NCBI RefSeq assembly: GCF_020532825.1
Contig: NZ_MQTS01000001.1
Location: 1-48,191, forward strand
Reading direction: 5' to 3'
Source: Arthrobacter sp. SO3
GTDB taxonomy: Bacteria > Actinomycetota > Actinomycetes > Actinomycetales > Micrococcaceae
DNA: 48,191 nt
The notes beneath the pieces were generated by a model that searched no databases, was not told the origin of the DNA, and worked only from the letters and a program-made list of their open reading frames with translations. A program made the translations under genes and the position numbers. Numbering within the stretch: position 1 is the stretch's first letter; each line of letters opens with the position of its first letter. This document shows, one piece after another, positions 26,306 through 34,176 of the stretch.

Positions 26306-27070
26306 ATGCTGAGTAGCGTTGCACTCATGCAAACCACTGTGACCCCAGACACTCCAAGTCGTGTGCTCTTGAACTCCGATATGGGTGAAGGCCTCGGTCT
26401 TCACGAGTTCGGGCACGATGATGAACTTATGCGGATCATCGACGTCGCCAACGTCGCCTGCGGCTATCACGCCGGCGATCCGGACGTCATGAACCGGACC
26501 GTGGCTCTGGCCGCTGAGCATGGCGTGGCAGTGGGAGCCCACCCCGGCCTGCCTGACCTCGTGGGATTCGGACGCCGTCGAATGGTGCTGACCCCGGCTG
26601 AGGTCGAATCGATCATCCTCTTCCAGACCGGAGCCCTGACGGCATTTCTCGGCAAGCACGGGCTTGAACTGAACCACATCAAACCCCACGGCGCCCTCTA
26701 CGGCATGCTGGCCGACGATGAGGAACTGATGCAGGCCGCTGCCAGAACTGCCGCGCAGTTTGGCGTCCCTTTCTACGGACTCGCGGGAACCGCCCACGAA
26801 ACCGTGTGCCGGGCCATGGGGGTGGAGTTCGTGCCGGAACTCTATGTTGATCTCAATTACGGCTCGGCCGGCGGGCTGCTGATCCAGCGCCGGCCGGCTC
26901 CCACCGACCCCGACGCCGCCGCCGAGCGCGTCAGCCGGGCCTTGGCCGGCCAGCCGGTCCTTGCTGTTGACGGCACCGAATTGGACATCCCGTTCCGAAG
27001 CATCTGCGTCCACTCCGACGCACCCAACTCTGTTGCTGTAGCCACCGCCGTACGCGCGGTCTTGGGCTGA
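26306..27070 (+). CDS. pxpA: 5-oxoprolinase subunit A, LamB/YcsF family
   Basis: A 254-residue member of the LamB/YcsF family: NSDMGEGLGLHEFG, VACGYHAGDPDVM, GAHPGLPDLVGFGRR, HIKPHGALYG and ICVHSD are the conserved metal/active-site blocks. In E. coli and Bacillus PxpA works with PxpB and PxpC to hydrolyse 5-oxoproline using ATP. Here pxpB and pxpC follow but are separated from it by a biotin carrier and biotin carboxylase. The start could be ATG 26306 or ATG 26327; neither has a clear ribosome site. TAGATT near 26269 may be the -10 element. Confidence 0.88.
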   Translation: MLSSVALMQTTVTPDTPSRVLLNSDMGEGLGLHEFGHDDELMRIIDVANVACGYHAGDPDVMNRTVALAAEHGVAVGAHPGLPDLVGFGRRRMVLTPAEVESIILFQTGALTAFLGKHGLELNHIKPHGALYGMLADDEELMQAAARTAAQFGVPFYGLAGTAHETVCRAMGVEFVPELYVDLNYGSAGGLLIQRRPAPTDPDAAAERVSRALAGQPVLAVDGTELDIPFRSICVHSDAPNSVAVATAVRAVLG

Positions 27071-27105
27071 ACCGATCTATCCAACCATCTGAAAGCGAGC
27101 AACCC

Positions 27106-27345
27106 GTGGCAACCATCGTTTCCCCGCTCCCCGGCATCTTTTACCGCAAGCCCGGCCCGGGCAAGCCGCCTTTCGCCAATGAAGGCGACACCATCGAGGT
27201 CGGACAGACCCTGGGCATTATCGAAATCATGAAGCAGTTCACCGAAATCCAGTCTGATGTGGCCGGAACCCTGGAGTCGTTCGAAGTCAACGAGGGCGAC
27301 ATGGTCAACCCGGGCGATGCAATCGTCGTCGTCCGCGAAGGATAA
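27106..27345 (+). CDS. Biotin carboxyl carrier protein (biotinyl domain, stand-alone)
   Basis: A 79-residue biotinyl domain. The carrier lysine is Lys43 in GIIEIMKQFTEI, replacing the usual AMKM by EIMK, which is common in the carriers linked to KipI/KipA proteins. The GTG start at 27106 lies 35 bases after pxpA with AAAGCGAG upstream. No N-terminal Ala/Pro linker as in AccB, so it is a minimal domain. It ends two bases before accC and must carry CO2 from that enzyme to the PxpB-PxpC pair. Confidence 0.87.
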   Translation: MATIVSPLPGIFYRKPGPGKPPFANEGDTIEVGQTLGIIEIMKQFTEIQSDVAGTLESFEVNEGDMVNPGDAIVVVREG

Positions 27346-27347
27346 CC

Positions 27348-28700
27348 ATGAAGAAACTACTGATCGCCAACCGCGGCGAGATCGCCGTGCGGATTGCCAG
27401 GACCGCCCGTGAAATGGGTATCGAGACGCTCCTGGTGGCCAGCGAACCCGACGCCGAATCCTTGGCCGCTCTTTCCGCTGACAACGTCGTCGTCGTGGGT
27501 CCGGCTCCTGCCCCCGCCAGTTACTTGAACCAGGACGCCATCATCGCCGCGGCTTTGGACAACGGCTGCGATGCTGTCCACCCGGGCTACGGGTTCCTCT
27601 CCGAGAACGCTGTATTCGCACGGAAGGTCGCCGATGCGGGCCTGATCTGGGTGGGGCCGAACGCGGATGCCATCGAGATGATGGGCAACAAGTCCATGGC
27701 AAGGGAATCCGCCCGGAAGGCGGGAGTCCCAGTACTGCGCGGTTCAGACGGCCCCCTGGAGCCCGCGGCCGACGCCGTTGACGTGGCCCGCGGGATCGGC
27801 TATCCGCTGGTGGTCAAAGCCTCCGCTGGCGGCGGCGGCCGGGGCATCCGCTTTGTGCAAAGCGAAGACGAGCTCTTAGCGACGATCGAGATGGCGCGCG
27901 GCGAAGCGGCATCCGTCTTCGGCGATCCGACGGTCTATCTTGAACGATTTGTCCAGCATGCCCGGCACGTGGAGGTACAGGTCCTCGGCGATGGAAAGAG
28001 CTTCATCCATCTCGGCGACCGCGACTGCTCCATGCAGCGGCGTTCCCAGAAAGTCATGGAGGAAGCCCCGGCACCTGACCTCCCGGACGGCGTCCGCCAG
28101 ACGATCCGGGAATCCTCCGTTGAGCTCGCCCGCGAATGCGGCTACAGCGGCGCCGGAACGGTCGAATTTCTCTATGACCCGGTCAACCAGGAGGCCGCGT
28201 TCATTGAGATGAACACACGCATTCAGGTTGAGCACCCGATCACCGAGCAAATCACGGGGATCGACCTCATCCGCGAACAGCTGCTGATCGCCTTCACCGG
28301 AGCGATGTCCTTCAGCCAGGATGACGTGAAGTTCAGCGGCCACGCTATAGAGTGCCGCATCAATGCGGAAGACCCGGACAACAACTTCTTCCCCAGCCCG
28401 GGCCTCATCACGGCGATGCAATGGCCCTCTGGCGTCGGCATCAGGGTGGACACGGGTGTCGAGGCCGGCTCCACTGTCAGTCCGTACTACGACTCCATGC
28501 TTGCCAAGCTGATTGTCCATGCTGACACCCGCGAATCCGCCATTGAGGCCATGCTGGCTGCGCTGGACGAGACCCGGATCGAAGGGGTCAAAACCACCAT
28601 CCCGGTGCACAAGAGGCTGCTGGGCCGGCCTGAATTCGCAGCCGTCAGCCACCACTCGAAGTTCATTGAAACCGTCGCCGATCTGATGGGGGCAAAATGA
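27348..28700 (+). CDS. accC: Biotin carboxylase subunit (AccC type)
   Basis: A 450-residue ATP-grasp enzyme that carboxylates the carrier's biotin with bicarbonate and ATP. N-terminal LIANRGEIAVRIARTAREMG, HPGYGFLSENAVFA, ATP lid KASAGGGGRGIRFV, catalytic stretch HLGDRDCSMQRRSQKVMEEA and EMNTRIQVEHPITE with the basic Arg are all present. Length matches AccC. It overlaps pxpB by four bases. Being encoded between a dedicated carrier and the KipI/KipA homologues, it probably belongs to this amide-specific enzyme rather than to fatty acid synthesis. Confidence 0.9.
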   Translation: MKKLLIANRGEIAVRIARTAREMGIETLLVASEPDAESLAALSADNVVVVGPAPAPASYLNQDAIIAAALDNGCDAVHPGYGFLSENAVFARKVADAGLIWVGPNADAIEMMGNKSMARESARKAGVPVLRGSDGPLEPAADAVDVARGIGYPLVVKASAGGGGRGIRFVQSEDELLATIEMARGEAASVFGDPTVYLERFVQHARHVEVQVLGDGKSFIHLGDRDCSMQRRSQKVMEEAPAPDLPDGVRQTIRESSVELARECGYSGAGTVEFLYDPVNQEAAFIEMNTRIQVEHPITEQITGIDLIREQLLIAFTGAMSFSQDDVKFSGHAIECRINAEDPDNNFFPSPGLITAMQWPSGVGIRVDTGVEAGSTVSPYYDSMLAKLIVHADTRESAIEAMLAALDETRIEGVKTTIPVHKRLLGRPEFAAVSHHSKFIETVADLMGAK

Positions 28701-29602
28701 GTAGCCCGGAACCCGCCGTGTTGGAGGCCCGCTACACCTGGGGAGGAGACGAATTCCTGTTCGTCGAGGTCTCGGAATCGATGAGCCTGGCCGCCAACTT
28801 TAAGGTCATGTCCATTGCCGCGAAGCTTTCAGCCATGGAGCTGCCGGGCATCGTGGACGTCTGTCCAGCCAACGCCTCACTGCTCGTGAGGTTCGATCCC
28901 GACGTCCTGCCGCCGTCGACCCTGGAAGAAACCGTCCGGACGGTTGAAGGGGACCTGACGCACCATCAGGATCAGGCTCTGGAAACCCGGATCGTCGAAG
29001 TACCGGTCTGGTACGACGATCCGTTTACGAAAGAGGTGGCGGAGCGATTCCGCGAAGGTTTCCATCAGGAGCCCGGCGGCACCGACATAGACTACGCAGC
29101 CAAGGTCAACAACCTCAAGGATGCCGCGGAATTCATCCAGCGCCACCACGAGCAGCCGTGGCTTGTATCCATGGTCGGATTTGTCGCAGGACTCCCGTTC
29201 CTCTTCCAACTGGTTGAACGGGAAAAGCAACTGGAAGTGCCCAAGTATTTGAGCCCCCGCACCGATACCCCCAAGCTGACCGTGGGCCATGGCGGCTGCT
29301 TCGGCTGCATCTACTCCGTCCGGGGTGCGGGCGGTTACCAGATGTTCGGAGTCGCTGCCGCGCCGATCTTCGACCCCACACAGTCCCTGGCCGACTTCAA
29401 GGACTTCATGGTGTTCTTCAAACCCGGTGACATCGTGAAGTTCAAACCGGTCAACGAGGCCGAATATGACGGCATCCAGGCCGAAATCACGGCGGGCACC
29501 TTCCGCTACCGGCAGGTGCCCGTGACCTTCGATCTGTCCAAAGCGCTGGCGAATCCCGAAGGCTACAACCAGGAACTCATGGAGGCCCTCAATGGCGTTT
29601 GA
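28697..29602 (+). CDS. pxpB: 5-oxoprolinase subunit B / KipI homologue (allophanate hydrolase subunit 1 fold)
   Basis: A 301-residue AHS1-domain protein. Conserved blocks are RFDPDVLPPS, IVEVPVWYDDP, GFVAGLPFLFQL and VRGAGGYQMFGVAAAPIFD. The corresponding domain forms half of the carboxyltransferase module in urea carboxylase and pairs with PxpC in 5-oxoprolinase. It is longer than Bacillus KipI (about 240) by an N-terminal addition and insertion. Start overlaps accC (ATGA) and the end overlaps pxpC by 11 bases, so the subunits are made together. Confidence 0.86.
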   Translation: MSSPEPAVLEARYTWGGDEFLFVEVSESMSLAANFKVMSIAAKLSAMELPGIVDVCPANASLLVRFDPDVLPPSTLEETVRTVEGDLTHHQDQALETRIVEVPVWYDDPFTKEVAERFREGFHQEPGGTDIDYAAKVNNLKDAAEFIQRHHEQPWLVSMVGFVAGLPFLFQLVEREKQLEVPKYLSPRTDTPKLTVGHGGCFGCIYSVRGAGGYQMFGVAAAPIFDPTQSLADFKDFMVFFKPGDIVKFKPVNEAEYDGIQAEITAGTFRYRQVPVTFDLSKALANPEGYNQELMEALNGV

Positions 29603-30578
29603 CATCAAGAACCCCGGACTGGCCACCACGGTCCAGGACCAAGGACGCAGAGGCCACTACAACGTGGGTATCCCGCAGAGCGGGTCCATGGACCAGTACT
29701 CTGCAGAACTCGGCAATGTACTGGTCGGCAACACGGCCCAGGAAGCCGTTCTTGAATGCACCTATCTGGGCCCGGTACTGACCACCGATACGGATGCCGT
29801 CATCGCCGTCACCGGTGCCCCGGTTGAGGTCAGGATCAACGGCGAAGCCCGGCCGCAGTGGACCCGGCTGCAGCTGAACGCCGGCGACGAGCTCAGCTTC
29901 GGGGTCATCAGGGGCGGCACGCGTTACTACATTGCGGTTCAGGGCGGCATCGATGTTCCCGAGGTGCTTGGCAGCCGGTCCACCTACAGCCTTGGCGCAA
30001 TCGGCGGATTCCACGGCCGCAAGCTGGAAGCGGGCGATCAGGTTCCCGTCGGGAGTCCGCTCAACGGCGGAGCCCTGCCTGACGCTGATACGGTGCCGGA
30101 GGAATTCCGTCCCGTGTTCGAGAAGGAACAAGCTGTCAGAATTGTCCTTGGCCTGTACGACCACCGCCTCACCGACGAAGGACTGGACAACCTTCTGAAC
30201 GGCGAGTGGAAGGTGACGCCGGTGGCCGACCGGATGGGATTGCGGTACTCCGGCCCCGGCGTGAGCTGGAAAGAACGCGAACAGCCTTTCGGGGCAGGTT
30301 CCGATCCGTCCAACATTGTGGATGCCGGCTACGCCGTCGGGTCCATCCAGATTCCGGGCGGAACGCAACCCATCATCCTGCACCGCGATGCCGTCTCCGG
30401 TGGCGGGTACGCCATGGTGGGCACCGTCATCAGCGCCGACATGGATTTGGTGGCCCGCGCCGCTCCCGGCACATCCACCAGGTTCATCGCAGTCAGCCTG
30501 GAGGAGGCCCTTGTGGCGCGCAAGGAACTTGCTGAACGCAAGAAGAACGCGCGGGCTGCCCTCGGCGCGCACAGCTGA
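29592..30578 (+). CDS. pxpC: 5-oxoprolinase subunit C / KipA homologue, biotin-dependent carboxyltransferase
   Basis: A 328-residue AHS2-domain protein, the other half of the carboxyltransferase module. It opens IKNPGLATTVQDQGRRGHYN with the typical GIPQSGSMD, and contains YIAVQGGIDVPEVLGSRSTY and GSIQIPGGTQPIILHRDAV, as in KipA and the urea carboxylase CT domain. It closes the operon; 75 bases separate it from a minus-strand gene. With PxpB, BCCP and AccC it reconstitutes all domains of a urea-carboxylase-type enzyme, with PxpA added. Confidence 0.88.
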   Translation: MAFDIKNPGLATTVQDQGRRGHYNVGIPQSGSMDQYSAELGNVLVGNTAQEAVLECTYLGPVLTTDTDAVIAVTGAPVEVRINGEARPQWTRLQLNAGDELSFGVIRGGTRYYIAVQGGIDVPEVLGSRSTYSLGAIGGFHGRKLEAGDQVPVGSPLNGGALPDADTVPEEFRPVFEKEQAVRIVLGLYDHRLTDEGLDNLLNGEWKVTPVADRMGLRYSGPGVSWKEREQPFGAGSDPSNIVDAGYAVGSIQIPGGTQPIILHRDAVSGGGYAMVGTVISADMDLVARAAPGTSTRFIAVSLEEALVARKELAERKKNARAALGAHS

Positions 30579-30652
30579 GGAGCAGCAAGGTGATGGCAGC
30601 GGCCGGCTAGCGGCAGGCACTCCACTCTCTCGGAAGCCCTTGGCAATCAGGG

Positions 30653-30985
30653 TCAACAACGCGGCTCCGGGTCCTGCTCGGCGCTGGTTGCGGGCCGGTC
30701 GGGCCTCGTGGCCGTGTGCGCACGCGCCGCCCGAGGTTGAAGGACGGCCGACGTCATCCGGTAGGCGCGTTTGCCCTCAAGAGGCCGGGGGTCCACCCAG
30801 ACCTCATAGCCCTCTGCAGCTTCAATCAGCACGCGGTTTCTGGACCCGTCGCCGGCAATCCAGAGCGCCGATGAATCCGGCATGACGTCGTCGACGAGTC
30901 CTTCGCGGACGATCCTGCCGTCCTTCCGGACCTCCACGAGGGCCCCCATGAGGTGCTGCCAGGCGTCATGGCGGTAGAAGCTCAT
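30653..30985 (-). CDS. Hypothetical protein, 110 residues
   Basis: A small soluble protein. Residues 1-80 look like a compact beta-rich fold (ALVEVRKDGRIVREGLVDDV, SALWIAGDGSRNRVLIEA, YEVWVDPR); the remainder is a charged tail. GGGAGGGAG precedes the ATG at 30985. It lies 43 bases upstream of lutC's stop in the opposite sense of transcription order, i.e. just downstream of the lut operon, and may be its last gene or independent. Family not recognised. Confidence 0.6.
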   Translation of the reverse strand: MSFYRHDAWQHLMGALVEVRKDGRIVREGLVDDVMPDSSALWIAGDGSRNRVLIEAAEGYEVWVDPRPLEGKRAYRMTSAVLQPRAARAHTATRPDRPATSAEQDPEPRC

Positions 30986-31028
30986 GAGCGCTCCCTCCCT
31001 TCAGCGGTGACTGCGGGGCGTATCCGGC

Positions 31029-31664
31029 TCACCGGGCGATGATGACGTCGAGCTTCCGGGGGCCGTGAACTCCCTCGACGCGTTCGAGTTCGATGTCGCT
31101 GGTGGCGCTCGGGCCGCTGATCATGGTGAGCGGCCGGGTGCCGTCGATCCGCCGCAGTGCCTCGGGCAGGATGCCGGCGATGTCGGCGGCCTTCACGACG
31201 CAGATGTGGTGGTCCGGGACGAGGCTGATGGCGCGGCGGCCCTGGTTGGGGCTGCCGTCCAGGATGATGGTCCCGGTTTCGGCGACGGCGACGGCGCTGC
31301 CGGTTACGACGGCGTCAATGCCGTCGAGCTCTGCGACACTCAGCGGCGCGGCGGTCGAATCCAGGCGGCGCCGGCTGTCACCGGACCCCTGGTCGAGTCC
31401 GGTGAGCCAGCCGGCGTCGATCCCAGTGGGCACAACGTAGCTGTGCGCGCCGGCGAGGAGTTCCGCGATCCGTGCGGGCACCCCGGCCGCGTCCACCACG
31501 GATACCTGTGCCTTGTAGTCGACGAGGCGGTCCACCAGCAGCTCGATCAGCGCCGACTCGTCCAGCGGGGATGTTTGCCGGTATTGGCGCGGGATCTGCG
31601 GCGCCTCGGGGTTGTCCTTCAGTGCGGTGCGGATCCGGCCGAGGATTTCTTCACGGGCGCTCAT
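31029..31664 (-). CDS. lutC: Lactate utilisation protein C (LUD domain)
   Basis: A 211-residue LUD-domain protein, LutC of the L-lactate oxidation complex. Typical opening MSAREEILGRIRTAL and later SYVVPTGID, TGSAVAVAETGTIILDG, SLVPDHHICVV and SGPSATSDIELERVEGVHGP. It overlaps lutB by four bases (ATGA). The complex oxidises L-lactate to pyruvate, passing electrons to the membrane through LutA/LutB iron-sulphur clusters. Confidence 0.9.
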   Translation of the reverse strand: MSAREEILGRIRTALKDNPEAPQIPRQYRQTSPLDESALIELLVDRLVDYKAQVSVVDAAGVPARIAELLAGAHSYVVPTGIDAGWLTGLDQGSGDSRRRLDSTAAPLSVAELDGIDAVVTGSAVAVAETGTIILDGSPNQGRRAISLVPDHHICVVKAADIAGILPEALRRIDGTRPLTMISGPSATSDIELERVEGVHGPRKLDVIIAR

Positions 31665-33187
31665 GGCTGGTCTTTCTTCTCGTGGGACGGCTCGGGGGCG
31701 CTGGACGTGTCCGGTTTCCGGTGCTCCTTGGCCCACCAGCTGCGGAAGGATTCCTGCGGGGGCGCCGGAATGTCCCGGCTTTGTGTCCAGCCGGCGGCGA
31801 TGCCGGGCAGTTTGGTGATCTTCTGATCGGGGCCTGCAACCAGGCGTCCCAGCGGGAGCCCCTTTTCGATCAGCCCCAGCCGCTTGCCGGAGGACAGTGC
31901 CCAGGAGGCGGCCTTCATCCCGGCGTCCATCTGGCTGGGCAGTTTCTTCTTCCCCCGTTTGCTGTCCACATCCACGCTGCGCAGGTGCACCAGGATGTCG
32001 GGGATGTTGATCTTTACCGGGCAGGCGTCGTAGCAGGCCCCGCAAAGGGAGGACGCGTAGGGCAGCGAATTGTTCTCTTCTGCCTGGATGCCGGTCATCA
32101 ACGGTGAGAGGATCGCGCCGATCGGTCCGGGATAGGTGGAGCCGTAGGCGTGGCCGCCGGTGCGCTCGTAGACGGGGCAGACGTTCATGCAGGCGCTGCA
32201 GCGGATGCAGTGCAGCGCGGAACGTCCCATTTCGTCGGCCAGCGCGGCGCTGCGGCCGTTGTCGAGCAGCACCAGATGCATGTTCTGCGGCCCGTCGCCT
32301 TCGGTGACGCCGGTCCAGAGCGAGGTGTAGGGGTTCATCCGTTCCCCGGTGGAGGAGCGGGGCAGCAGCTGCATGAACACTTCGAGGTCCTGCCAGGTCG
32401 GCAGGAGCTTCTCCACGCCCATCACAGTGATCAGGGTCTCCGGCAGCGTCAGGCACATGCGGCCATTGCCCTCGGATTCGACGACGGCGAGGGTGCCGGA
32501 GTCGGCGAGGGCGAAGTTGGCGCCGGAGACGGCGACTTTGGCGGAGAGGAACTTGCGCCGGAGGTGCGCGCGGGCGGCCATGGCCAGCACGGCCGGGTCG
32601 TCGGTGAGCTGGGGATCGGCCCCCGGCATTTCGCGCAGGAAGATGTCGCGGATTTCGGTGCGGTTCTTGTGGATCGCCGGGACCAGGATGTGGCTGGGCT
32701 TGTCGTGGTCGAGCTGGACGATGAGTTCGGCGAGGTCGGTTTCGAAGGCCGTGATGCCCTGCTCTTCGAGATACTCGTTGAGCCCGATCTCCTGGGTCGC
32801 CATGGACTTGACCTTGACGACTTCGGTTTCCCCGGTGTCGCGGACCAGTCCCGCGACGATGGCGTTGGCTTCGTCGGCATCGCGGGCCCAGTGGATGACT
32901 CCGCCGCGGGCCGTGAAGTTCTCTTCGAACTGTTCGAGGAGTTCGGGAAGCCGTGCCATCACGGATTCCTTGATCGCGCTGCCGGCGTCCCGCAATTGTT
33001 CCCAGTCCGGCAGCTCGGCAACCATCTTCAGCCGCTTGTCGCGGATGGTGTGGGTGGCGTGTCCGAGGTTTGCGCGCAGCTGGGCGTTGCCAAGCTCGCG
33101 GTGCGCCGCCGTCGGAAACGATTCGGAGGCGAACAGGTTGCCCGTGCCGTAGACGGGCAGGGAGGGCATGCCCAGGAAGGTGCTCAT
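31661..33187 (-). CDS. lutB: Lactate utilisation protein B, iron-sulphur subunit
   Basis: A 508-residue LutB: N-terminal LUD-like domain (VKVKSMATQEIGLNEYLE, GANFALADSGTLAVVESEGN) and a ferredoxin-type region with two cysteine sets, HCIRCSACMNVCPVYE and SLCGACYDACPVKINIP, for two 4Fe-4S clusters. The C-terminal tail is charged and Lys-rich. It overlaps lutA and lutC by four bases each, so the three subunits are translationally coupled. Start ATG 33187 matches the family. Confidence 0.91.
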   Translation of the reverse strand: MSTFLGMPSLPVYGTGNLFASESFPTAAHRELGNAQLRANLGHATHTIRDKRLKMVAELPDWEQLRDAGSAIKESVMARLPELLEQFEENFTARGGVIHWARDADEANAIVAGLVRDTGETEVVKVKSMATQEIGLNEYLEEQGITAFETDLAELIVQLDHDKPSHILVPAIHKNRTEIRDIFLREMPGADPQLTDDPAVLAMAARAHLRRKFLSAKVAVSGANFALADSGTLAVVESEGNGRMCLTLPETLITVMGVEKLLPTWQDLEVFMQLLPRSSTGERMNPYTSLWTGVTEGDGPQNMHLVLLDNGRSAALADEMGRSALHCIRCSACMNVCPVYERTGGHAYGSTYPGPIGAILSPLMTGIQAEENNSLPYASSLCGACYDACPVKINIPDILVHLRSVDVDSKRGKKKLPSQMDAGMKAASWALSSGKRLGLIEKGLPLGRLVAGPDQKITKLPGIAAGWTQSRDIPAPPQESFRSWWAKEHRKPDTSSAPEPSHEKKDQP

Positions 33188-33987
33188 CGGGCTGCCTTTC
33201 CGGTGGATACGCGGACTTCGCCGGTGACGGACGCCGGTTCCTCCGCGGTGCTGGCGAGGATTTCGGCGAGGTGCAGGGTGGTGACGGCGCTGCCCTGGCG
33301 GGACAGGCCGCCGCCGATGTGCATCAGGCACGAGGCGTCCCCGCCGGTGCACAATGTGGCGCCGGTTGCCGCGATATTGGCCGTCTTGTCCTCGAGCATG
33401 GCCGAGGAGACGTCGGCGTTCTTCATGGAGAAGGTGCCGCCGAAGCCGCAGCACTGGTCTGCCTCCGGCAGATCCGCCAGGTCGATTCCCTTGACGCTGC
33501 GCAGCAGCTGGGCCTGGCGGTCCCCCAGCCGGAGCAGGCGCATGCCGTGGCAGCTCGGGTGGTACGTGACGCGGTGCGGGAAGAACGAGCCGAGCTGCGC
33601 GGCGGCGTCGGTGACGCCGAGCACGTCGACCAGGAGTTCGGAGAGCTCGTAAGTTTTGGCGCCGACGGCGGTGGCCCGGGCCTCCAGGGCCTTGTCCCCG
33701 CAGGAGCGGGCCACCGTCGGGTGCTGGTGCTTGACGGAGGCAACACAGGAGCCCGAGGGCGCGACGGCGACGTCGTAGTCGTCGGTGTCGAAGGCCGCGA
33801 CATGGTTGGCGACGACGGGGACCGCTTCTTGGAGGTAGCCGCTGTTGACGTGCATCTGCCCGCAGCACGCCTGGCCGGACGGGAACACGACCTCGTGCCC
33901 CAGCCGCTCCAGAATCTTCACGGCGGCACGGGCCGTGGCCGGATACATCGCGTCCACGATGCACGTGGCGAACAAGGCAATTCTCAT
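33184..33987 (-). CDS. lutA: Lactate utilisation protein A, CCG-domain subunit
   Basis: A 267-residue protein with two cysteine-rich CCG domains: PSGQACCGQMHVNSGY and ADQCCGFGGTFS, plus SGSCVASVKHQHP and YHPSCHGMRLL. It is the first gene of lutABC. TACTAT (minus strand of 34028-34033) is a candidate -10 overlapping the operator at 34018-34028. Found in the cytoplasm or at the membrane with LutB and LutC. Confidence 0.91.
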   Translation of the reverse strand: MRIALFATCIVDAMYPATARAAVKILERLGHEVVFPSGQACCGQMHVNSGYLQEAVPVVANHVAAFDTDDYDVAVAPSGSCVASVKHQHPTVARSCGDKALEARATAVGAKTYELSELLVDVLGVTDAAAQLGSFFPHRVTYHPSCHGMRLLRLGDRQAQLLRSVKGIDLADLPEADQCCGFGGTFSMKNADVSSAMLEDKTANIAATGATLCTGGDASCLMHIGGGLSRQGSAVTTLHLAEILASTAEEPASVTGEVRVSTGKAAR

Positions 33988-34017
33988 GACAGCCCTTTCG
34001 AGGAGCCTAGGAACGTG

Positions 34018-34028
34018 TGGTCAGACCA
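34018..34028. promoter_or_regulatory. GntR/FadR-type operator TGGTCAGACCA (lutA side)
   Basis: 11-bp palindrome of the TGGTnnnACCA class bound by FadR-subfamily regulators such as LldR and LutR. It lies 31 bases upstream of the lutA ATG and abuts its -10 element. Confidence 0.78.
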
Positions 34029-34108
34029 TAGTACAGCACGTGATCCCCGCCACTTTCAACCCCAAGGAACGGACGTGAACCCGCTCACATTCGCGGTGGG
34101 ATGTGCGC

Positions 34109-34114
34109 TACACT
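34109..34114 (+). promoter_or_regulatory. Candidate -10 element of the lactate permease gene
   Basis: TACACT, five bases before the first of two operators that would cover the start of transcription. No good -35 hexamer is seen at 17 bases. Confidence 0.45.
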
Positions 34115-34118
34115 CTCT

Positions 34119-34129
34119 TGGTCCGACCA
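34119..34129. promoter_or_regulatory. GntR/FadR-type operator TGGTCCGACCA (lctP side, first)
   Basis: Second copy of TGGTCNGACCA, starting just behind the -10 element of lctP. Confidence 0.78.
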
Positions 34130-34132
34130 CAG

Positions 34133-34143
34133 TGGTCTGACCA
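34133..34143. promoter_or_regulatory. GntR/FadR-type operator TGGTCTGACCA (lctP side, second)
   Basis: Third copy, 14 bases from the second, giving a double site over the lctP leader. Confidence 0.78.
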
Positions 34144-34176
34144 TAGACCAGCCGTCTCTCAACGTGGAGGAACTCC

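Noticed and set aside
27348..28700. Housekeeping acetyl-CoA carboxylase role for AccC
   Set aside because: Carrier and carboxylase are embedded with overlaps in the pxpA-pxpC operon; actinobacterial fatty acid synthesis normally uses a fused biotin carboxylase-carrier protein.
32150..33652. A 500-codon open frame on the plus strand
   Set aside because: Antisense to lutB and lutA, whose family motifs are unmistakable on the other strand.
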